64,000 nucleotides of DNA from Pseudomonas laurylsulfativorans (lineage in GTDB: Bacteria > Pseudomonadota > Gammaproteobacteria > Pseudomonadales > Pseudomonadaceae). The stretch spans positions 767,904 to 831,903 of the forward strand of contig NZ_MUJK01000002.1 of assembly GCF_002906155.1 (NCBI RefSeq), written 5' to 3'. Numbering within the stretch: position 1 is the stretch's first letter; the number at the start of each line of letters is the position of its first letter. A program made the translations under genes and the position numbers. Below, piece by piece: positions 51,187-59,635 of this stretch. The notes beneath the pieces were generated by a model. It searched no databases, was not told the DNA's origin, and saw only the letters and a list, made by a program, of their open reading frames with translations.

Positions 51187-52698
51187 TCAGGCGACTTGTT
51201 GCATCGCCGGTTTAGCGAGCGAATCCGTGCTCTTGCTGCGAGGGTCATTCGGGCCGAACACTTCGCGCGGTTCCGGGAACAGGCTCAGCAACGCCAGGTA
51301 CACCAGCGAGGCCAGGCCCAGGGTCACCGGCAGGCTGATGTCGATGCCACCGGCCATTTCACCCAGTGGACCGACAAACTGCCCCGGCAGGTTCACGAAG
51401 CACAGGCCGACGGCCGCACTCGGGATCCAGGCACCCAGGCCACGCCAGTTCCAGCCGTGGGTGAACCAGTAGCGGCCACCTTTCTCGCCGCGGGTGAACA
51501 CTTGCAGGTCATCCGGGCAGTAGAAGCCGCGACGCACCAGCAGGCCGATGATCATGATCACCATCCATGGGGTGGTGCAGGTGATGATCAGCACGGCGAA
51601 GGTCGACACGCTCTGCACCAGGTTGGCCGCGAAGCGCCCGATGAAGATGAAGGCAATCGACATCACACCGATCAGCAGCGTGGCCTTGACCCGCGACAGC
51701 ACCCGCGGGAACACGCTGGACATGTCCAGGCCGGTGCCGTAGAGCGAGGTGGTGCCGGTGGACATGCCGCCGATCACGGCGATCAGGCACACCGGCAGGA
51801 AGAACCAGCTCGGCGATACCGCCAGCAGGCCGCCGACATAGTTGTTGGCTGCGATGTAGTCCGGCGCCTTGATCGCTACGATGGTTGCGGTGGTCAGGCC
51901 GAACAGGAACGGGATGAACGTCGCGATCTGCGAAATCACCACTGCCGCCATGATGCGACGCTTAGACGTGTCACGCGGAATGTAGCGCGACCAGTCGCCG
52001 AGAAACGCACCGAAGGAAATCGGGTTGCTCATGGCCACCAGTGCAGCACCGATAAAGGCCGCCCAGAAACCGGGTTGGCCCATGTTGACGCTACCGGCGT
52101 AGTTCGCATCGAAAGGACCGGCGAAGGCGAAGATACCCAGCAGGAACAACAGGCTGGCACTCCACACCGCGATCTTGTTGACCCACAGCAGGAAGCGGAA
52201 GCCATAGATGCACACGGTCAGTACCAGGATCGCGAACAGACCGTAGGCCAGGCCCAGTGTCAGGTCGGTTTCCGGCAGGCCGATCAGGCGTTTGGCGCCG
52301 CCGATCAGCGCATCACCCGAACTCCACACCGAGAGCGAGAAGAAGGCGATGGCGGTCAACAGCGACAGGAACGAACCGACGATCCGCCCGTGCACGCCGA
52401 AGTGCGCACCGGAAGACACGGCGTTGTTGGTGCCGTTGATCGGGCCGAACAGGCCCATTGGCGCGAGAATCAGCGAACCCAGCAATACACCCAGCACAAT
52501 CGCCCAGACGCCCGCCTGGAAAGACAGGCCGAACAGAACCGGGAAACTGCCGAGGACCGCGGTTGCAAAGGTGTTGGAACCACCGAAGATCATCCGGAAC
52601 AAGTCCGTCGGGCCGGCGGTGCGTTCGTTGTCCGGGATCTGTTCGACCCCGTGGGTTTCAATTTGCGTAAGGCTTTGGTCGTTGTTGTTGTTATTCAT
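51187..52698 (-). CDS. NCS1-family permease (cytosine/purine permease-like)
   Basis: A 503-residue carrier with about 12 helices of the NCS1 type. Motifs include LGSLILAPMGLFGPINGTNN, NPISFGAFLGDWSRYIPRDT and CLIAVIGGMSTGTTSLYGTG. NCS1 members import nucleobases, hydantoins or related compounds. The gene follows gbuA and the SnoaL-like gene and corresponds by order to PA1419, so uptake of 4-guanidinobutyrate or a similar guanidine is possible; I cannot confirm it from sequence. The ATG at 52698 follows GGAG by about 6 bases. Confidence 0.87.
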   Translation of the reverse strand: MNNNNNDQSLTQIETHGVEQIPDNERTAGPTDLFRMIFGGSNTFATAVLGSFPVLFGLSFQAGVWAIVLGVLLGSLILAPMGLFGPINGTNNAVSSGAHFGVHGRIVGSFLSLLTAIAFFSLSVWSSGDALIGGAKRLIGLPETDLTLGLAYGLFAILVLTVCIYGFRFLLWVNKIAVWSASLLFLLGIFAFAGPFDANYAGSVNMGQPGFWAAFIGAALVAMSNPISFGAFLGDWSRYIPRDTSKRRIMAAVVISQIATFIPFLFGLTTATIVAIKAPDYIAANNYVGGLLAVSPSWFFLPVCLIAVIGGMSTGTTSLYGTGLDMSSVFPRVLSRVKATLLIGVMSIAFIFIGRFAANLVQSVSTFAVLIITCTTPWMVIMIIGLLVRRGFYCPDDLQVFTRGEKGGRYWFTHGWNWRGLGAWIPSAAVGLCFVNLPGQFVGPLGEMAGGIDISLPVTLGLASLVYLALLSLFPEPREVFGPNDPRSKSTDSLAKPAMQQVA

Positions 52699-52753
52699 GA
52701 TCAGCTCCGATCATAAAGGCGCGCTCATCGTGCGTGAGCGTCACCTGTGTTGG

Positions 52754-53176
52754 CTAAGGGGTTGGCAGCCCTTCCGGCATCGCGGACAAATGTTCGTGGC
52801 AGGCCAGCCATAGGCCTTGTTGTTCTTGGCCAGACGCTTGTTTCTTGAAAACAATCGTCTCGCGCTCCTGGCTAAAGTGCTGCTCCCCTTGCATGCGCAG
52901 CTCGGTGGCTACGTCATGGATGAAAATCGCCACGTCACCTTGCAGGCTGACGAACGCGTTGCTTGAGGTGCACGAGAGCACCTCGAAGCCATCCTCGGCG
53001 CGCCAGCTGTCCCACATCGCCTGATAGGCGTCGCGCGACAGCAGGGGCTGTTCGAGGGTGTAGAAGACGAAGCTGGCATCGGCGCTGAATGCGCCGAAGT
53101 AGGCTTCGCGATCGTTACGGGCAAAAGCGGACACCAGGTCGGCGGCGGCTTTCAGAACCTGATCGCGTTCATTCAT
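52754..53176 (-). CDS. SnoaL-like / NTF2-fold protein
   Basis: A 140-residue protein with the NTF2-fold pattern VLKAAADLVSAFARNDREAY and FGAFSADASFVFYTLEQPLL, typical of SnoaL_3/YybH-like proteins. No catalytic residues of a known activity stand out. The start at ATG 53176 (GAGG 7 bases upstream) is preferred to TTG 53182. It lies 9 bases after gbuA and is followed by the NCS1 permease, matching PA1420 by order. It may be an accessory protein of guanidinobutyrate use, but no function is known to me. Confidence 0.82.
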   Translation of the reverse strand: MNERDQVLKAAADLVSAFARNDREAYFGAFSADASFVFYTLEQPLLSRDAYQAMWDSWRAEDGFEVLSCTSSNAFVSLQGDVAIFIHDVATELRMQGEQHFSQERETIVFKKQASGQEQQGLWLACHEHLSAMPEGLPTP

Positions 53177-53185
53177 GACCAATCC

Positions 53186-54136
53186 TCAGCGGTGGACTAC
53201 GCCAGGCAGTACGCAGAGCATTTCGTACAGCAGGTTGGCGGCCAGCAGCGAGGTGTTACCAGTGGTGTCGTAAGCGGGCGAGACTTCTACCAGATCGCAA
53301 CCGACCAGATCGAGACCTTGGCAGCCACGAACGATCTCGATCGCCTGAATGGTCGTCAGACCGCCGATTTCCGGGGTGCCGGTACCTGGAGCCCAGGCCG
53401 GGTCGATGCCGTCGATGTCGAAGCTGAGGTAGACAGGACCGCCGCCGACTTTCTCGCGGACTTCAGCCATCAGAGGCTCCAGCGATTTGTGCCAGCACTC
53501 TTCGGCCTGGACCACGCGGAAGCCCTGGTTGCGGCTCCAGTTGAAGTCGTCAGCGGTGTAGCCCTGGGCGCGCAGGCCGATCTGTACGACACGGTCCGGG
53601 TCAATCAGGCCTTCTTCAACGGCGCGACGGAAGGTGGTGCCGTGGGCGATTTTCTCGCCGAACATGTGATCGTTCACATCGGCGTGAGCGTCGATGTGCA
53701 CCAGGCCGACCTTGCCGTGCTTTTTATGGATGGCACGCAGGATCGGCAGGGTGATGGTGTGGTCGCCGCCCAGGGTCAGGGGGATCACATCGTGTTCCAG
53801 GATGTTGTCGTAGGACTCTTCGATGATCCGTACGGCATCCAGCAGGTTGAAGGTGTTGATCGCGATGTCGCCGATGTCGGCAACCGACAGCGAGTCGAAC
53901 GGCGCAGCGCCGGTCGCCATGTTGTACGGGCGGATCATCACCGATTCAGCGCGGATTTCGCGAGGCCCGAAACGGGTGCCAGGGCGCAGGGAAGTACCGA
54001 TGTCCAGTGGCACGCCTACGAAGGCAGCGTCCAGACCGGCAGCGGTATTCAAGTGGGGGAGTCGCATCATGGTGGCGATGCCGCCGAAGCGCGGCATTTC
54101 GTTGCCGCCCAGTGGTTGGTGAAGAATCTTGTCCAC
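53186..54136 (-). CDS. gbuA: Guanidinobutyrase (ureohydrolase family)
   Basis: A 316-residue Mn-dependent ureohydrolase that would split 4-guanidinobutyrate into 4-aminobutyrate and urea, a step in arginine/agmatine-related catabolism. Metal motifs are all seen: LGGDHTITLP, HIDAHADVND and SFDIDGIDPAWAPGTGTPE. The start is GTG 54136 with GAGG about 8 bases upstream. It is first in a leftward operon with a SnoaL-like gene and two transporters, and divergent from gbuR. This context matches the PA1418-PA1422 locus and favours guanidinobutyrase over agmatinase, which is similar in sequence. Confidence 0.9.
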   Translation of the reverse strand: MDKILHQPLGGNEMPRFGGIATMMRLPHLNTAAGLDAAFVGVPLDIGTSLRPGTRFGPREIRAESVMIRPYNMATGAAPFDSLSVADIGDIAINTFNLLDAVRIIEESYDNILEHDVIPLTLGGDHTITLPILRAIHKKHGKVGLVHIDAHADVNDHMFGEKIAHGTTFRRAVEEGLIDPDRVVQIGLRAQGYTADDFNWSRNQGFRVVQAEECWHKSLEPLMAEVREKVGGGPVYLSFDIDGIDPAWAPGTGTPEIGGLTTIQAIEIVRGCQGLDLVGCDLVEVSPAYDTTGNTSLLAANLLYEMLCVLPGVVHR

Positions 54137-54257
54137 GGGTAGGGCCTCATCGTCGTTGTTTTATTTATTGGGTTGCGCCGTTCACGGGAGTACGGGCACC
54201 GTTGTGAGCTGATTCTGCGAAATGTAGTGGCCGGGAAGAATCGCTACGGGCAAATAC

Positions 54258-54281
54258 TTAGTTCAGATTTTTCTAAACTAA
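54258..54281. promoter_or_regulatory. Candidate GbuR operator (dyad) between gbuA and gbuR
   Basis: TTAGTT and AACTAA (54258-54263 and 54276-54281) are exact inverted repeats, extended inward by AGA/TCT with one mismatch, around TTTT. The dyad lies about 120 bases before the gbuA start and 180 before gbuR, where a LysR regulator should bind. No other feature was seen in 54137-54460 besides a REP pair. Confidence 0.55.
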
Positions 54282-54338
54282 TGGTGTGAGCCGGGATAGA
54301 CTTCTCGGCTTGAGCGATGCGTTGACCGGACGGACCCA

Positions 54339-54400
54339 TCGCCAGCAAGCCGGCTCCTGCAGGTCGGCGTCGTCCGTAGGAGCCGGCTTGCTGGCGATCG
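54339..54400. repeat. Pair of outward-facing REP elements
   Basis: CGCCAGCAAGCCGGCTCCTG and GTAGGAGCCGGCTTGCTGGC are about 15 bases apart, between the operator candidate and gbuR. Confidence 0.78.
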
Positions 54401-54460
54401 GTTGCTCCGCAACCGTCTATCAGATCACGCTGATTCACTGAACACGCTACGGAGCCCCCC

Positions 54461-55354
54461 ATGGCCAACGCTTTACCCGACCTGAAACTATTGCGCATCT
54501 TCGTCAGCGTGGTGCGTCATCAGGGCTTCGCCAACGCGCAGCAGGAGCTCAATCTCTCGACGTCGGCCATCAGCACCTACATGAGCCAACTCGAAGCAGC
54601 GCTGGGCCTGGTGCTGTGCCATCGCGGTCGTGGCGGTTTCAGCCTGACCAGCAAAGGCGAGCTGTTCCATCAGGAAACCCTGCGTCTGTTAGGTGAGCTC
54701 GAAGGCTTCGAGCAGTACGCCGCCGCCCTCAAGGGCGAGTTGCGCGGTACCTTGAACCTCGGGGTGATCGACTCCACCGTCAGCGACAAGGCCCTGCCGT
54801 TCGCCGAAGCCATCGGCGCCTACAGCCAGGAGCACCCGGCCGTGCACTTGCACCTGTCGGTGATGAGCCCCTACGAATTGCAGCTCGGCGTGCAGGACAA
54901 CCGTCTCGACCTGGCCATCGGCGCGTTTTCCACGCGCATGAGCGGCCTGGTATACATGCCGCTGTACCGTGAACAACACTGGTTGTATTGCAGCACGCGG
55001 CATCCGCTGTTCAACGAGCGGCGCATTCCCGAGCAGGTCATCACCCAGCAGCGCATGGTCGGTCGTGGCTACTGGAGCCAGGCCGAACTGGCGCGCCACG
55101 GCTTCAAGCACAGTGCCGCGACGGTAGAAAGTATGGAAGCACAGTTGATTCTGGTGCTGTCCGGTGCCTACATCGGCTACCTGCCGGAGCACTACGCCCA
55201 GGCCTGGGCCGACAAGGGCGACTTGCGGGTGTTGCTGCCCGCGACCTTTGGTTATCAGGCACCGTTCTCGATGATCGTGCGTCGGGGCCGTAGCCGCGAG
55301 CCGCTGATCCAGACGTTCCGCGACTTGCTTAAAGCCCAACTGAACCAGGCCTGA
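54461..55354 (+). CDS. gbuR: LysR-family regulator of the guanidinobutyrase operon
   Basis: A 297-residue LysR regulator with HTH LKLLRIFVSVVRHQGFANAQ and STSAISTYMSQLEAALGLVL, then the co-inducer domain. It is divergent from gbuA, as PA1422 is from PA1421. P. aeruginosa GbuR is reported to activate gbuA in response to guanidinobutyrate; the same role here is inferred from synteny. The ATG at 54461 follows GGAG. A clear dyad lies in the shared upstream region. It ends 4 bases before the DTW gene, which may be cotranscribed. Confidence 0.88.
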   Translation: MANALPDLKLLRIFVSVVRHQGFANAQQELNLSTSAISTYMSQLEAALGLVLCHRGRGGFSLTSKGELFHQETLRLLGELEGFEQYAAALKGELRGTLNLGVIDSTVSDKALPFAEAIGAYSQEHPAVHLHLSVMSPYELQLGVQDNRLDLAIGAFSTRMSGLVYMPLYREQHWLYCSTRHPLFNERRIPEQVITQQRMVGRGYWSQAELARHGFKHSAATVESMEAQLILVLSGAYIGYLPEHYAQAWADKGDLRVLLPATFGYQAPFSMIVRRGRSREPLIQTFRDLLKAQLNQA

Positions 55355-55358
55355 GAAG

Positions 55359-55955
55359 ATGTCCAGAATCCAGTGCCCGCGCTGCCTGCGCCCACAAAGC
55401 CACTGCCTGTGCCCCTTGATCCCGAGTCTCGACAGCCGCACCCGGGTGTTGCTGCTGCAGCATTCGAGCGAAGTTAACCATGCACTGAATACGGCGCGGT
55501 TGGCGGCGTTGGGCCTGAACAATGCTGAACTGATCGTGGGGGAAGTGTTCGAGGATTTACCGACGTTGCTGAAGCAGCCTGGGTATCAGGCGCGCTTGTT
55601 GTTTCCCGGTGACGATGCGCAGCCGATGCAGGCTTATGCCGCGACAGACGAACCCTTGTTGCTGGTCGTCCCGGACGGCACCTGGCGCAAGGCGCGCAAG
55701 ATGCTGCACCTCAATCCGCTGCTGGCGGCATTACCGAGGGTGACGCTGGCCGAAGGCGGTGTGTCTCGCTATCGGCTGCGCAAGGCGCCGGGACCGGGAG
55801 CGTTGTCGACGGTGGAGGCGATTGTGCAGGCACTTGAAATCCTTGAGGCACCGACTTCGTTTGCGCCGTTGTTAAAGCCATTCGAAGCGTTGATCGAGGG
55901 GCAGATAGCGGCGATGGGGGAGGAGGTTTTCCAGCGTAACCATGGGCCGAAATAG
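55359..55955 (+). CDS. DTW-domain protein, tRNA-uridine aminocarboxypropyltransferase family
   Basis: A 198-residue protein with an N-terminal zinc-ribbon-like cluster CPRCLRPQSHCLC (residues 5-17) and the DTW-domain segments VPDGTWRKARKM and SRYRLRKAPGPGALSTVEAI. Enzymes of this family (E. coli TapT/YfiP is one) add a 3-amino-3-carboxypropyl group from SAM to uridine in the tRNA variable loop (acp3U47). This protein is somewhat shorter than YfiP (about 232). It starts 4 bases after gbuR, with only a weak RBS inside the gbuR end. Convergent with the secretion operon. Confidence 0.85.
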   Translation: MSRIQCPRCLRPQSHCLCPLIPSLDSRTRVLLLQHSSEVNHALNTARLAALGLNNAELIVGEVFEDLPTLLKQPGYQARLLFPGDDAQPMQAYAATDEPLLLVVPDGTWRKARKMLHLNPLLAALPRVTLAEGGVSRYRLRKAPGPGALSTVEAIVQALEILEAPTSFAPLLKPFEALIEGQIAAMGEEVFQRNHGPK

Positions 55956-55975
55956 TCGGTGTTTTTGATGGACCC

Positions 55976-56059
55976 TTCGCGAGCAGGCTCGCTCCCACAT
56001 TCGATCGGATTCCCTCAAGGGAAATGCAATTCAATGTGGGAGCGAGCCTGCTCGCGAAA
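55976..56059. repeat. Pair of outward-facing REP elements
   Basis: TTCGCGAGCAGGCTCGCTCC and GGAGCGAGCCTGCTCGCGAA with about 35 bases between, in the gap between the convergent DTW and HlyD-family genes. Confidence 0.82.
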
Positions 56060-56094
56060 GCGGTGTAACAGTCACAAAAAATCTTGAACAGCGC

Positions 56095-57450
56095 CTACCG
56101 CTCCCGCATCGCCTCGGTCCGCGCCTTCAAAACCGGTTTAAGCAAGTAATCCAGCACCGTCTTCTCCCCGGTAATAATGTCCACCGTCGCCACCATCCCC
56201 GGGATGATCAGCAGTGGTTTGACGTCCCCGCCCAAGTGGTTTTTGTCAGTGCGCACCTGAATCAGATAGAAACTGTTGCCCTTGTCGTCGGTGATGGTGT
56301 CGGCGCCGATCAGTTCCAGTTTGGCGCTCAGGCCGCCGTAGATCGTGTAGTCGTAGGCACTGAACTTGACCATGGCTTTCTGGCCCGGATGCAGGAATGC
56401 AACGTCCTGCGGGCGGACCTTGGCTTCGATCAGCAGGTTGTCTTCCAGTGGCACGATTTCCACCATGTCGCTGCCCGGCTGGGCCACGCCGCCGATGGTG
56501 TTGACCTTCAACACCTTGATGATGCCATGCACCGGGGAGACCACGGTGGTGCGGGTCACGCGGTCGTCGATGGCGATGCTCGATGCCGTTATTTTCGACA
56601 GGTCGGTGCGTTTCTCATTCAGCTCTTTGGCGGCCTCCGAGCGGAAGGTCTGTTCCGACTCGTCGATCTTGCTTTTGATCTCGTTGATCGCCGACTCCGC
56701 CCGGGGAATCGCCAGGGTGGTGGCATTCAGCGAGCCGCGAATCTCCACCGCGCTGCGTTTGAGGCGCAGGATTTCCACCGGTGACACCGCACCGGTGCTC
56801 ACCAGCGGCGTGGACATGTTCATCTCTTGTTGTAATAGCGCCAGGCTCGAACTAAATTGACCCTGTTTCGAGCGAAACTCTGCAAGTTCCTGGGTTTTTT
56901 GCCGAAGTTGTTCAGACAGTGTGCGCTGCTCGCTCGCGAGACGACGTTGCCGCTGCTCGTACAGCGAGCGCTCGTCTTCGGCCACTTGCGGGGCTTTGGC
57001 GATCACTTCTTCTGACAGCTTGAACGGCCGGCCCTCGGCTTCGGCCGAAAGCCGTTCGACCTGCGCGGTCAAGGCATAACGATCGGCTTCGCTTTCGCCC
57101 TTGTTCGACAGGTAGCGTGTGTCATCCAGGCGCAGCAGGGTGTCGCCCTTGTTCACCATTTGTCCTTCACGGACGAAAATTTCAGTGACGATGCCGCCCT
57201 CCAGGTTTTGGATCACCTGGACCTTGCTCGACGGAATCGCCTTACCTTCGCCCATGGTGACTTCCTGCAACACGGCGAACTTGGCCCAGAGCAGTGCGCT
57301 GATCAGCAGCGCGGCGGCCAGCCACACGGTGACTCGTGACCAGCGCGGTGAATCCTGCAACGAGGCGCCGGCGGTTTCCGGCATGAACTCCGTTTCGGCA
57401 CTTTTGTTGAAACTGTCGAAGTAGCCACGGGATCCTTGATCGGCAGACAT
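56095..57450 (-). CDS. Type I secretion membrane-fusion protein (HlyD/LapC family)
   Basis: A 451-residue periplasmic adaptor with one N-terminal membrane helix (TVWLAAALLISALLWAKFAV near residues 40-60), a lipoyl half-motif VIQNLEGGIVTEIFVREGQM, long coiled-coil segments (EDERSLYEQRQRRLASEQRT), and the second half VVSPVHGIIKVLKVNTIGGV. It would connect the inner-membrane ABC protein with a TolC-type channel to secrete the adjacent adhesin. The ATG at 57450 follows AGGAG. It is third in the leftward TolC-ABC-HlyD operon, 9 bases after the ABC gene. In the Lap system this protein is LapC; in the paralogous Map system MapC. Confidence 0.92.
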   Translation of the reverse strand: MSADQGSRGYFDSFNKSAETEFMPETAGASLQDSPRWSRVTVWLAAALLISALLWAKFAVLQEVTMGEGKAIPSSKVQVIQNLEGGIVTEIFVREGQMVNKGDTLLRLDDTRYLSNKGESEADRYALTAQVERLSAEAEGRPFKLSEEVIAKAPQVAEDERSLYEQRQRRLASEQRTLSEQLRQKTQELAEFRSKQGQFSSSLALLQQEMNMSTPLVSTGAVSPVEILRLKRSAVEIRGSLNATTLAIPRAESAINEIKSKIDESEQTFRSEAAKELNEKRTDLSKITASSIAIDDRVTRTTVVSPVHGIIKVLKVNTIGGVAQPGSDMVEIVPLEDNLLIEAKVRPQDVAFLHPGQKAMVKFSAYDYTIYGGLSAKLELIGADTITDDKGNSFYLIQVRTDKNHLGGDVKPLLIIPGMVATVDIITGEKTVLDYLLKPVLKARTEAMRER

Positions 57451-57459
57451 GGACGACTC

Positions 57460-59619
57460 CTAGACGGCCGCAGAGCCGACACGGCCCTTGCGCAGTGCAT
57501 CGATGACCGCTTCTTTCGGACCGTCGGCGACGATCCGCCCGTTGTCCAGCACCACCAACCGGTCCACCAGGCTCAGCATCGAGGTGCGGTGGGTGACCAG
57601 CAGGATGGTTTTGCCCTGGACCCAGTCGTGAAGTTTTTGCCGCAGAACGTCTTCGCTGCTGTTGTCCATGGCGCTGGTGGGCTCGTCGAGCAGCATGATC
57701 GGCGGGTCGAGCAACATCGCCCGGGCCAACAGTACCGCCTGGCGCTGGCCACCGGACAGCAATTGCCCGCGTTCGCCCACGGGCCGGTCGAAGCCTTGCG
57801 GGTGTTGCCGGGCCAGTTCGGTGACACCGGTCATTTCCGCCACTTCGAGCATGCGTGAGTCACTGATGTAGCGCGCGCCGAGGGTCAGGTTGTCGCGCAG
57901 GCTGCCGGCCAGCAGCGGCAGGTCGTGGGCGACGTAACCGATTTGATGGCGCAGGTCGGCGACGTCCAGTTGCCGCAGGTCCAGGCCGTCGAGCAACAAC
58001 TGGCCTTCATCGGGTTCATAGAACCCCATCACCAGGCGTGCCAGGGTGCTTTTGCCAGAGCCGCTGCGACCGATGATGCCGACGCGCTCGCCTGGTTTCA
58101 CACTGAAGCTGATGTTGGCCAGGGCGGGTGCACTCTGGCCGTTGTAGTGGAAGGTCACGCCGACAACATCCAGTGCGCCTTGCAGTTGCGTGCGCTCCAA
58201 TGGCCGTTGTTTGGCGTCGCGCTCCTGGGGCAGGCCCATCAGCGCGTCGGTGCTTTTCATGGTCAGTTGCGCTTGCTGGTAGCGGGTGATCAGGCCGGCG
58301 ATCTGCCCCAGTGGCGCGAGCACCCGACTGCCGAGCATGTAGCTGGCTACCAGGGCGCCGACGCTGAGGTTGCCGGCGATGATGCTGTAGACGCCGGCGA
58401 CGATGGTCGCCATGCCGGACAGTTGCTGGATGAATAGCGTGCCGTTGGTGGCCAGGGCCGAGAGGTTGCGCGCATGGCTGTCGAGGCGGGTGAGGGCGCC
58501 ATGGGTGCTTTCCCATTTGTGCTGGCGTTCGCTTTCGGCGCTGCAAGCCTTGAGGGTTTCCAGGCCGCTGAGGGTTTCGATCAGCAGTGCCTGGCGTTCG
58601 GCGCCGAGGCTGAGGCTCTTTTGCACGGTGTCACGCAGGCGCACCTGGATCACCATGGCGAAGATGATGGTGATGGGAAACGCCAGGATCGGGATCACCA
58701 CCAGCCAGCCACCGAGCAGGCCGATCACCAGCAGCATCAGCAGGCAGAAGGGCAGGTCGATCAGGCTGGTGAGGGTCACGGCGGTGAGAAACTCCCGCAG
58801 GCCCTGGAAGTCATGAATGCTCTGGGCAAATCCGCCGATGGTCGCCGGCCGCGCTTTCATCGACATGCCGGTGATGCGCTCGAACAGGGTGGCCGACAGG
58901 ATCACGTCGGTTTTCTTGCCGGCGGTATCCAGCAAGTGCGCGCGCACGACCCGCAGCACCAGTTCGAAAGCGGTGCCGATCAGCAGACCGATCGCCAGCA
59001 CCCACAGGGTCGAAGTGGCCTGGTTCGGCACCACGCGGTCGTAGGTCTGCATCACGAACAGCGGCACCATCAGGCCTAGCAGGTTGATCAGGAAACTCGC
59101 CAGAATCGCGTCGCTGTACAGCCATTTCGACAGTTTCAGCGTATCGCGAAACCATGCCTGCACCCGCGGCACCAGCGGCGAGCGCAAGTCTTCGAGTTCG
59201 TGGCGTGGCCGGGCAAACAACGCCTGTCCACTGTAGTGTTCGGCCAGTTCCTCAGGGCTGAGCCATTGCTCGCCGCCATCGGCTTCGCTGGGCAGGATCA
59301 GCACCTTGCCGTCTTCGCCATAACGGCGCAGGACGGCCGTGCGGCCGTTGTTCAACAGCAGCAGCACGGGTAGGTTGAGCGCGGAGATGTCCTTGAGGTC
59401 ACGACGCAGCAAGCGCGCCTGCAAACCTGCCCGGGCCGCTGCACGGGGCAGCAGGTCCAGGCTCAGGCGTTGGTTTGCCATGGGCAGCCCGGCACTCAGG
59501 CTGGCGCGACTGACCGTCGCGCCGTGGAGTTTGCAGAGGATCAACAGACCGTCCAGAAGCGGGTCATCGAAGCTCAGACGCGGATCGACACCGGTGTTGC
59601 CGGGTTCCATGCTGGTCAT
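57460..59619 (-). CDS. Type I secretion ABC transporter (LapB family) with C39-like domain
   Basis: A 719-residue ABC exporter. The N-terminal ~130 residues form a C39-like domain (DPLLDGLLILCKLHGATVSR, then DLLPRAAARAGLQARLLRRD), which binds the unfolded substrate and in this family is not proteolytic; I see no DCG motif of active peptidases. Six helices follow, then an ATPase with GIIGRSGSGKSTLARLV, RGQLLSGGQRQAVLLARAML, IMLLDEPTSAMD and VTHRTSML. It would export the large adhesin encoded divergently. The start at 59619 has GGGAG 6 bases upstream; 59610 is an alternative. The TolC gene is 16 bases before it. Confidence 0.93.
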   Translation of the reverse strand: MTSMEPGNTGVDPRLSFDDPLLDGLLILCKLHGATVSRASLSAGLPMANQRLSLDLLPRAAARAGLQARLLRRDLKDISALNLPVLLLLNNGRTAVLRRYGEDGKVLILPSEADGGEQWLSPEELAEHYSGQALFARPRHELEDLRSPLVPRVQAWFRDTLKLSKWLYSDAILASFLINLLGLMVPLFVMQTYDRVVPNQATSTLWVLAIGLLIGTAFELVLRVVRAHLLDTAGKKTDVILSATLFERITGMSMKARPATIGGFAQSIHDFQGLREFLTAVTLTSLIDLPFCLLMLLVIGLLGGWLVVIPILAFPITIIFAMVIQVRLRDTVQKSLSLGAERQALLIETLSGLETLKACSAESERQHKWESTHGALTRLDSHARNLSALATNGTLFIQQLSGMATIVAGVYSIIAGNLSVGALVASYMLGSRVLAPLGQIAGLITRYQQAQLTMKSTDALMGLPQERDAKQRPLERTQLQGALDVVGVTFHYNGQSAPALANISFSVKPGERVGIIGRSGSGKSTLARLVMGFYEPDEGQLLLDGLDLRQLDVADLRHQIGYVAHDLPLLAGSLRDNLTLGARYISDSRMLEVAEMTGVTELARQHPQGFDRPVGERGQLLSGGQRQAVLLARAMLLDPPIMLLDEPTSAMDNSSEDVLRQKLHDWVQGKTILLVTHRTSMLSLVDRLVVLDNGRIVADGPKEAVIDALRKGRVGSAAV

Positions 59620-59635
59620 TGAACGCTCCCGTGCA

